Assembly: GCA_013289785.1 (NCBI GenBank)
Contig: JABCZE010000025.1
Span: forward strand, 1 to 11,039
Direction: 5' to 3'
Length of the DNA stretch: 11,039 nucleotides
Origin: Vulcanimicrobiota bacterium
GTDB taxonomy: Bacteria; Vulcanimicrobiota; Vulcanimicrobiia; Vulcanimicrobiales; Vulcanimicrobiaceae
In this document: in pieces, positions 5,375 to 11,039 of the stretch
Position numbering within the stretch: the first letter of the stretch is position 1
Layout of the letters: each line of letters opens with the position of its first letter
The notes under the pieces: generated by a model
What the model was told of the DNA's origin: nothing
Databases searched by the model: none
Seen by the model: only the letters and a program-made list of their open reading frames with translations
Translations under genes and position numbers: made by a program

Positions 5375-8300
5375 GGCTCAGCGAGAAGTAGGCGTTAAAG
5401 GGATTCGGCAACACCAACGAGTTGGTATCGGCGTACGCCGGAATATAGGAGTTTTGGAAGGCCGGGTTGAGCGGGACGCCGTTGGCCGTCTTGTCGTTGG
5501 GTGACGCCCCGTTGTAAAAGTTCGAAACGTAGTAGCTGTTCGGGATGTAGCCGCAGGTAAAGTTGTTCGGTGGAAACTGTTTGGTCCACGGTTCCGACGA
5601 ACCGCCAAAACAAGCGTTCAACAGATTGGCGAGCAGCACGTTGGCTTTGAGGCGCGGGGTAATCTGATATCCCATTTGCAGGCTCAGGTTCAGCTGACTG
5701 GGCTGGCGAAACGCGCCGAATGAGTCGAAGACGCCGGTTTGCGGATTGGGAATGAAGAACTCGCCGGGCGCCGTTCCATTTTGCGTCGCGGACAGGCCGC
5801 ACGTCGTGTAGTCGGCTTGCGTGAGGCGCGGCGCCGTGGGAATGTGGGAGGAGTTGCGCTTGCAGACTCGCGGGTCGATCCCAAGCACATCTGCGGGGTT
5901 GCCGTAGGGCTGGCCTTCGTTGAACGTCATCGCGGGCGTGATGGTAAACTTGTCGTGCTTGTAGTTGACGATCGCGCTCAACACGTTGGGCGATAAGTAC
6001 GGAAAGTCGAGGCCGACGGGATACCAGCCGTTGCGGTCGAGCAGCGGCTGCGGCGACATCGCGTAGTACGGATTCCAGATTGGGGGGTAGTAGTTCGGCT
6101 TGAGCCGGGTGCACTTCGGGTCGGGAAAGACGTTGCCCGCAGTGTTGTGCTCGTAGCACTGCGAGCCGCCGCCGGCCCGCGTGAGGCCGTTGAAGTTGGC
6201 AATATCCTGGTTGTAGGGGTCGATCGGGTTGATCGTCGTTCCGGGATAGTTCGCCCACTTCTCCGCGGCGTTCGTGTACGTGTACGAGATCAGAAACGAG
6301 AGCCCGTTCTTGTCGAAGTCGCCCTTCGTGAACTCAAGCTCGGCGCCGTCGACGCGCTCGACGCCGGAGTTGAGTCCGCCGCTCAGCCCGAACGGCAGCC
6401 CGATACCGTAGACCTGATTGGTCGCGTAACGATAGTACGGCGTTACTTTGATCGACATATCCGTGCCTTTGAAGCGCCGCTCGAACGACGCGTCGTAGTT
6501 GTCGGAGTACTGCACCTCGGGATCGTGCACGGGCGTCGTGAATCCGTACTGCCAGAATGCCTGGAAAAGATCGTAGGCGAGATTGTTGGCGGCGGCGTTG
6601 TATTGAACTTGATACGTCTCCGGCTCTTGAGCGTAGCGCCCGGCCGAAAATCGCAGCACGGTGTCCGGATTGACGGTATAGGTTGCGCCGAAACGCGGCG
6701 TCAGCGCGTAGTCGGCCAGAGTCGGGCTGTAGGTGTTGCTGAGCAGCAGATGGCCGTCTTTGCCGTCGGGATGAACCGTTTGCACCGGATGTGCCGGAAT
6801 CGAGTTGTCGACGGGACAGTCGAAGCCGACGAAGGGTGTCGCCGGCTTGCCGCTGGCGGGCGGCTCGGGAAGGACGAACGGCGCGAGCGTTACCGGGTTA
6901 TAGCAGAACTCGCGTTGACCGGCCAGAAACCAGAAGTTTTGGCCGTTGTTCGACGTGTTGGCGAGGTTGTACTCATAGTCTTCGCCGCGTAAGCCGAGAT
7001 CGATGTTGAGCTTGTCGGTCGGATTCCACAGATCTTCGAGCGCCAGCGAGGTAAAGTTCGGCACGACGTTGTTGAGAAAGCCCGAGTTGCCGGTATAGGT
7101 GATCTGCCACGACGCTCCCGGAACCGTTGGTCCCGGTTCGGGCGCCATAAACGAGCCGCTCGTAAGCGGGCTGTTGCACGGCGCCGGCTGCCCGGCCTTG
7201 TAATGCTCGCCGAGATAGCTTCCGTTCGCGTACGCGAAGCACTCCGTACCGTTGGTGAGATTCGTCGCGGCGGTACTGAGGAAGTTGTTGAAGTTGGTGT
7301 TGTTAAAGCGGTTCGTCGTTGCAGACGTGTAGTTGCCGTCGAAGGTGAACAAGTGTTCGGAGCTTAGCTGATCGGCAAAGGTGAAGGCCAGGCCGCGCGT
7401 GTGCGATTCCAGTTCGTAATCGTACGAGGTGACGCCGAAGCCGAAGAAGGGGGTGCCGTAGCTCAGCGGGCTGGTCTGCAGCCAGTCGGAGTAGAACGTG
7501 TATCCGTAGATTCTGAAGTAGGCGCTCGAGCCGATGTTCTTCTGGTACTGGAGCTTGGCGATCGACGCGTCGTTCCAGAACCCGTCACGTGCGTCGGGCG
7601 GCACGGTCGAAAACGTGCCCGGGGCGCATTCGCCCTTGATCTGCTGGCTGTAGAAACCGTAGGGATCGATGTTGGCGCAGCGATTGCCGGGCGAACCTGG
7701 ATCGAAGTACGGCACGGGCGCGACGTTGGCCGGACTCTCACCGAAATGCGTGTTGCTGGGCCAGGTCACAAAATCGCCCCAAACCTCCGGCACGTTCTCG
7801 CCGTACACGACATCGCTGAGCTGGTTGATGACGTGCGGCCCGAGATCGTTCTGCGAGCTGTAAAACTGGCTCTTGAGCGCCGTGACGTTGTAGAGCAGCT
7901 GGACGTCGTCGCGCCCGGCGTCGTGCCGGTGCGGAATGCCGATATGCAGGTTGATGACGCTCTCGCGATCGGCGAGGTTCGAGTAGCTGGCGTATGCCGG
8001 TGACAGCGTTTGGTAACAACCCGGATTCGTGTGGACGCCCACGGGGAGTTGCAACGTGCCCGGGAAGCCCAACCTTTTATACCCGAACGGGTTGTACACC
8101 GGCGACGAGTTTGGTCCGTCGTACCAGCCGCTCCCTTGCGGGGCGGTGTTCACGCACGTCGGGAAGACGCCGCCGAAAAAGAGGTTCGCCGTGTTAAAAG
8201 CGATCGCAGGATAGCCCCAGACGTCGCCGAGATTCGAACCGTTGAATTGGTCGAGGTAGCGGAAATCCTGATTGTATCCGCCGACGCCGATGTAGTAGGA

Positions 8301-9155
8301 GAAGAGGCGGTCGGGCGTGGCGCCGCCGACTTCAAACTGAAGGTTGTGGTAGTACGTCGTCGAGCCGATGCCCGTATCTACCGTCGCATATCCCGGGAAG
8401 GTCCCGGTCTTGATGACTTGGTTGATGAAGCCGGCCAAACCGGTCGCGCTCGAGCCGGCCGTCCCGCCGCCGGTATAAACTTGAAGTTCCTGCTGCCCGA
8501 GCGTCCCGGCCGTACTGCCGGGGTAGTTGTCGAACGAACGGTTGACCGGAACGCCGTCGAACTCGTAGCCGATCTGATCGTAGTTCCCGCCGCGAATATA
8601 GACCGTTTGATTCCACCCTTGCTGGTTGGGCGGCACGAACGCGCCGGGAACCGCGGCAATCGCCGAATAGGCGCTATTTAGGCTGCCGCCGCCGCCCAAA
8701 CCGGCTGCCGCCTGCGTTACGGTCGCATTGACCGAATACACGTCGGTCGTGGTTCCGGATTTTACGACGTCCATCGAGGAGCGCGCCGTCACGCGCGCGA
8801 TCGTTCGCAGCGAGGCCTGGAGCGGAAGGCGAAGCGTCTGCACTTGGTCGGCAAAGACCGAGATGCCGGTGGTCGTGGAAGGCTCGAAGCCGTCCTTGGA
8901 GACGGTAATCGTGTAGGTGTCGGGCGCCAGCGAAAGCATCGAAAAGCGCCCCGACGCATCGGTCACAACCGTTAGGGTCTGCGAAGGGCTGATGGCGGTG
9001 ACGCGGGCCCCGGCGATTGGTCCCCCGCCAACGCGGGCGACGGTTCCGGTAATCGAGCCGGTCGTTCCCGCGAAGGCACGCGGAGTTCCGACCACGCATC
9101 CGATCATGAGCGCAAGAACGAAGAGCGACCATCTTGGGCGGCACCTTCCGCACAT
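5364..9155 (-). CDS. TonB-dependent-receptor-like outer-membrane protein with carboxypeptidase-regulatory domain
   Basis: A 1263-residue outer-membrane protein. An in-frame TGA lies 10 bases before the ATG, so 9155 is the farthest possible start. Residues 1-29 form a signal peptide (basic RCRPR, then hydrophobic to AFA, cleavage before G30). Residues 32-115 are a carboxypeptidase-regulatory-like beta-sandwich ([44 protein letters not shown]). Residues about 125-255 are the plug, with VYIRGG (185-190) and [12 protein letters not shown] (197-208). The rest is a large beta-barrel of aromatic strands separated by long Gly/Asn/Pro-rich loops. The chain ends in YFSLSLSL, with no terminal Phe or Trp as is usual for outer-membrane proteins. 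No clear TonB box is seen. The mature chain has exactly 14 Cys in seven close pairs. This architecture imports large ligands such as oligosaccharides, peptides or metal chelates; the substrate cannot be read. It is divergent from hutU and convergent with hutH. Confidence 0.93.
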   Translation of the reverse strand: MCGRCRPRWSLFVLALMIGCVVGTPRAFAGTTGSITGTVARVGGGPIAGARVTAISPSQTLTVVTDASGRFSMLSLAPDTYTITVSKDGFEPSTTTGISVFADQVQTLRLPLQASLRTIARVTARSSMDVVKSGTTTDVYSVNATVTQAAAGLGGGGSLNSAYSAIAAVPGAFVPPNQQGWNQTVYIRGGNYDQIGYEFDGVPVNRSFDNYPGSTAGTLGQQELQVYTGGGTAGSSATGLAGFINQVIKTGTFPGYATVDTGIGSTTYYHNLQFEVGGATPDRLFSYYIGVGGYNQDFRYLDQFNGSNLGDVWGYPAIAFNTANLFFGGVFPTCVNTAPQGSGWYDGPNSSPVYNPFGYKRLGFPGTLQLPVGVHTNPGCYQTLSPAYASYSNLADRESVINLHIGIPHRHDAGRDDVQLLYNVTALKSQFYSSQNDLGPHVINQLSDVVYGENVPEVWGDFVTWPSNTHFGESPANVAPVPYFDPGSPGNRCANIDPYGFYSQQIKGECAPGTFSTVPPDARDGFWNDASIAKLQYQKNIGSSAYFRIYGYTFYSDWLQTSPLSYGTPFFGFGVTSYDYELESHTRGLAFTFADQLSSEHLFTFDGNYTSATTNRFNNTNFNNFLSTAATNLTNGTECFAYANGSYLGEHYKAGQPAPCNSPLTSGSFMAPEPGPTVPGASWQITYTGNSGFLNNVVPNFTSLALEDLWNPTDKLNIDLGLRGEDYEYNLANTSNNGQNFWFLAGQREFCYNPVTLAPFVLPEPPASGKPATPFVGFDCPVDNSIPAHPVQTVHPDGKDGHLLLSNTYSPTLADYALTPRFGATYTVNPDTVLRFSAGRYAQEPETYQVQYNAAANNLAYDLFQAFWQYGFTTPVHDPEVQYSDNYDASFERRFKGTDMSIKVTPYYRYATNQVYGIGLPFGLSGGLNSGVERVDGAELEFTKGDFDKNGLSFLISYTYTNAAEKWANYPGTTINPIDPYNQDIANFNGLTRAGGGSQCYEHNTAGNVFPDPKCTRLKPNYYPPIWNPYYAMSPQPLLDRNGWYPVGLDFPYLSPNVLSAIVNYKHDKFTITPAMTFNEGQPYGNPADVLGIDPRVCKRNSSHIPTAPRLTQADYTTCGLSATQNGTAPGEFFIPNPQTGVFDSFGAFRQPSQLNLSLQMGYQITPRLKANVLLANLLNACFGGSSEPWTKQFPPNNFTCGYIPNSYYVSNFYNGASPNDKTANGVPLNPAFQNSYIPAYADTNSLVLPNPFNAYFSLSLSL

Positions 9156-9192
9156 GCGAGCCCGTCATTCGCTGCGCCGTGCGAGAGGTCTT

Positions 9193-9219
9193 GTCCGCGG
9201 CTCCAAGAATTCCGCGGAC
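9193..9219. promoter_or_regulatory. Perfect inverted repeat before hutU, candidate operator or mRNA hairpin
   Basis: GTCCGCGG (9193-9200) and CCGCGGAC (9212-9219) are perfect 8-bp arms around an 11-base AT-richer spacer. The right arm ends 1 base before the hutU ATG. The whole intergenic space to the divergent receptor gene is only 65 bp. As DNA it could be an operator acting on both genes. As RNA it would fold over the ribosome landing site of hutU, which has no visible Shine-Dalgarno. Confidence 0.5.
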
Positions 9220-9220
9220 C

Positions 9221-10879
9221 ATGAGCGCTATCGCCGGTTCGCGCGTGGTTCGGGCGCCACGCGGTGCGGAACGAACTTGCCTTGGCTGGCCGCAAGAAGC
9301 CGCGCTGCGCATGTTGATGAACAACCTCGATCCCGAAGTGGCCGAACGTCCCGAGGATCTCGTCGTCTACGGCGGCAACGGCCGCGCCGCCCGTTCGTGG
9401 GAGGCCTTCGACGCGATCGTTCGCACGCTGCGCCGCCTGCGCAACGACGAGACGCTGATCGTGCAAAGCGGCAAGCCCGTTGCGGTCTTTACAACGCACG
9501 CTCGCGCGCCGCGCGTGCTCATTGCCAACGCGAATCTCGTGCCGAAGTGGGCGGACTGGAGCGTCTTTCGCGAGCTGGAAGCGCAAGGGCTCACGATGTA
9601 TGGCCAGATGACGGCAGGCTCGTGGATCTACATCGGCACGCAAGGAATCGTCCAGGGAACCTACGAGACCTTTGCCGAGTTGGGGCGCCGCCACTTCGGC
9701 GGATCGCTTGCCGGCCGGGTCGTATTGACGGCCGGAGTCGGCGGCATGGGTGGCGCGCAGCCGCTGGCGGTTACGATGAACGGCGGGATCTGCCTTATCG
9801 TCGACGTCGATCGCGCGCGTCTGGACCGCCGGCGCGAGCTGCGCTATCTCGACCGGGTCGCCGAATCCCGCGACGACGCGCTGCTTCAAGTGCAGCGCGC
9901 TCGCGATGCGGGCGAGTCCGTCTCGATCGGATACGAAGGTAACGCCGCGGCTGAGTTCGCGCAGCTCTACGAACTCGGTTTTCGCCCCGATGCGGTAACG
10001 GATCAAACGTCGGCGCACGACTTGCTCGATGGTTACGTTCCCGCAGGCCTCTCACTCGAAGCCGCCGCCGAGTTGCGCCGGACCGATCCCAACGAATATC
10101 AGCGGCGCACCCTGCAAAGTTGCGGCGAACAGGTGCGCGCGATGGTGCGCTACCTCGACGCCGGCGCCATCGTTTTCGACTACGGCAACAACATCCGCGC
10201 GCAAGCGCAGCGCGCCGGATTCGAGCGCGCCTTCGATTTTCCGGGCTTCGTTCCCGCGTTCATTCGCCCGCTCTTCTGCCGCGGCTCGGGCCCATTCCGG
10301 TTTGCCGCACTCTCCGGCGATCCCAACGATATTGCTGCGTGCGATGCGAAGCTGCTCGAGCTCTTCAGCGACGACGCATCCTTGATCCGCTGGTTACGGT
10401 TGGCGCGCGAGCGTATCGCCTTCCAAGGCTTGCCGGCTCGTATCTGCTGGCTCCCCTTTGGGCGCCGCGCGATCGCCGGCGTGGCGTTCAACGAACTCGT
10501 TGCCTCGGGTGCAGTGAAGGCGCCGATCGTTATCGGCCGCGACCATCTCGACACCGGCAGCGTAGCCTCGCCCTATCGCGAGACCGAAGCGATGAAAGAC
10601 GGAAGCGATGCGATCGCCGATTGGCCGATTCTCAGCGCAATGCTCAACACGGCCGCGGGCGCGCACTGGGTGAGCTTTCATCACGGCGGCGGCGTCGGCA
10701 TCGGCTACAGCCTGCATGCCGGAATGGTAGTCGTCGCCGACGGAAGCGAAGAAGCGCGTGAGCGCCTCGCCTGCGTGCTTACGACCGATCCGGGCCTCGG
10801 CGTCATTCGCCACGCCGACGCCGGCTACGACCTCGCCATCGAAACCGCCGACACCGAAGGACTCGATTGGCGCCTTTGA
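9221..10879 (+). CDS. hutU: Urocanate hydratase (urocanase)
   Basis: It adds water to urocanate to give 4-imidazolone-5-propionate, the second step of histidine breakdown, using tightly bound NAD+ in a cytoplasmic homodimer. The 552 residues match the family (about 555). ATG 9221 was chosen because the conserved N-terminal pattern (RVVRAPRG, then [14 protein letters not shown]) begins a few residues later; the open frame runs on upstream without family similarity. The NAD-binding loop is G172-V-G-G-M-G-G178 in [14 protein letters not shown]. The catalytic Cys is C409 in QGLPARICW. Other signatures are [59 protein letters not shown] and H487-H-GGGVGIG. All expected motifs are intact. It is separated from hutH by the oppositely oriented receptor gene, so it needs its own promoter, most likely in the 65 bp upstream. 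No hutI or formiminoglutamate gene follows within view. Confidence 0.98.
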   Translation: MSAIAGSRVVRAPRGAERTCLGWPQEAALRMLMNNLDPEVAERPEDLVVYGGNGRAARSWEAFDAIVRTLRRLRNDETLIVQSGKPVAVFTTHARAPRVLIANANLVPKWADWSVFRELEAQGLTMYGQMTAGSWIYIGTQGIVQGTYETFAELGRRHFGGSLAGRVVLTAGVGGMGGAQPLAVTMNGGICLIVDVDRARLDRRRELRYLDRVAESRDDALLQVQRARDAGESVSIGYEGNAAAEFAQLYELGFRPDAVTDQTSAHDLLDGYVPAGLSLEAAAELRRTDPNEYQRRTLQSCGEQVRAMVRYLDAGAIVFDYGNNIRAQAQRAGFERAFDFPGFVPAFIRPLFCRGSGPFRFAALSGDPNDIAACDAKLLELFSDDASLIRWLRLARERIAFQGLPARICWLPFGRRAIAGVAFNELVASGAVKAPIVIGRDHLDTGSVASPYRETEAMKDGSDAIADWPILSAMLNTAAGAHWVSFHHGGGVGIGYSLHAGMVVVADGSEEARERLACVLTTDPGLGVIRHADAGYDLAIETADTEGLDWRL

Positions 10880-10931
10880 TCGCTCGCCAGCGGCCGGATA
10901 ACGTTCCGCATCGTCGAACTACCAGGTGTCC

Positions 10932-10937
10932 GGAGGG
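10932..10937 (+). promoter_or_regulatory. Strong ribosome binding site of the lipoprotein gene
   Basis: GGAGGGG beginning at 10932 lies about 8-9 bases before the ATG at 10946. It is the clearest Shine-Dalgarno in the window and fixes the start of the last gene. Confidence 0.75.
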
Positions 10938-10945
10938 GTAACGAG

Positions 10946-11039
10946 ATGATTGATTTGCGTTTTGGCCGTTACACTTTAGGCGCCTGCGTGGCCACCGCCA
11001 TGCTCGTCGGTTGCGGCGGTGGAAACGTCCTTCGACAAG
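10946..11039 (+). CDS. Lipoprotein, N-terminal fragment cut by the window edge
   Basis: Thirty-one residues are visible. The start has two basic residues (R5, R8), a hydrophobic core (LGACVATAML) and a lipobox L20-V-G-C23, followed by GGG. This is a signal-peptidase-II-type start, so the mature protein would be lipid-anchored by C23. The ATG is backed by a strong ribosome binding site. The gene lies 66 bp past the hutU stop on the same strand and could be read through from it, although its own ribosome binding site suggests independent translation. The body of the protein is outside the window, so its role is unknown. The start resembles lipoproteins I associate with Eremiobacterota (from memory, unverified). 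Confidence 0.8.
   Translation, partial: MIDLRFGRYTLGACVATAMLVGCGGGNVLRQ

Noticed and set aside
6147..6992. 281-residue plus-strand frame opposite the receptor
   Set aside because: It is antisense to a clearly coding gene; its Val/Arg/Glu-rich composition is the usual shadow of a GC-rich gene, with no domain or start signal.
9096..9155. Lipobox (MIGC) in the receptor signal peptide
   Set aside because: MIGC is a poor lipobox, and a good signal-peptidase-I site (AFA before G30) follows; TonB-type receptors of this kind are normally not lipoproteins.
9134..9220. Longer hutU start at TTG 9134
   Set aside because: It would overlap the receptor start, and the extra 29 residues have no counterpart in urocanate hydratases; ATG 9221 fits the family length.
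8674..9324. 216-residue minus-strand frame across the receptor and hutU starts
   Set aside because: It overlaps two well-supported genes and is Arg/His-rich shadow sequence without recognisable motifs.
1..11039. CRISPR arrays, insertion sequences, tRNA or rRNA genes
   Set aside because: I saw no regularly spaced repeats, transposase-like frames, terminal inverted repeats, tRNA-like cloverleaf or rRNA-like segments on either strand.

Overview
The window is a GC-rich, gene-dense stretch of a bacterial chromosome. It carries enzymes for the first two steps of histidine breakdown, histidine ammonia-lyase (hutH) and urocanate hydratase (hutU), together with a very large outer-membrane receptor. 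The receptor, with its carboxypeptidase-regulatory-like N-terminal domain, points to a diderm cell. The window ends with the first 31 residues of a lipoprotein (lipobox LVGC followed by GGG). That start and the receptor type resemble proteins I associate with Candidatus Eremiobacterota (WPS-2). This assignment is inference from style, not a search result.

Layout, left to right. (1) Positions 1-3036 hold a tight plus-strand run: an unrecognised, probably exported, beta-rich protein cut by the left edge; a WYL-domain transcription regulator overlapping it by 4 bp; and, 7 bp later, an ornithine cyclodeaminase/mu-crystallin family protein. A strong hairpin at 3040-3068 closes this unit. (2) The 308-bp gap 3037-3344 is the only long non-coding stretch. 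It contains several dyads, a hairpin followed by seven T residues, and a group of DnaA-box-like 9-mers including a perfect TTATGCACA. (3) Positions 3345-5374 hold a small histidine-rich secreted protein. Its last 16 bases overlap hutH, which must start at a non-ATG codon. (4) Positions 5364-9155, minus strand, hold a 1263-residue TonB-dependent-receptor-like protein that overlaps the end of hutH by 11 bp. Its mature part has 14 cysteines that fall into seven close pairs. (5) hutU (9221-10879) runs divergently from the receptor. Only 65 bp separate the two starts, and a perfect 8-bp inverted repeat sits directly before the hutU ATG. (6) A lipoprotein gene with a strong ribosome binding site starts at 10946 and runs off the right edge.

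How the parts may work together: HutH (L-histidine to urocanate plus ammonia) and HutU (urocanate to imidazolonepropionate) act in sequence in the cytoplasm. The receptor lies between them and could import a nutrient related to this pathway. The secreted histidine-rich protein, coupled to hutH, has paired HxH motifs that suggest metal binding. These two links rest on position only. The later steps (hutI and the formiminoglutamate branch) are not in the window.
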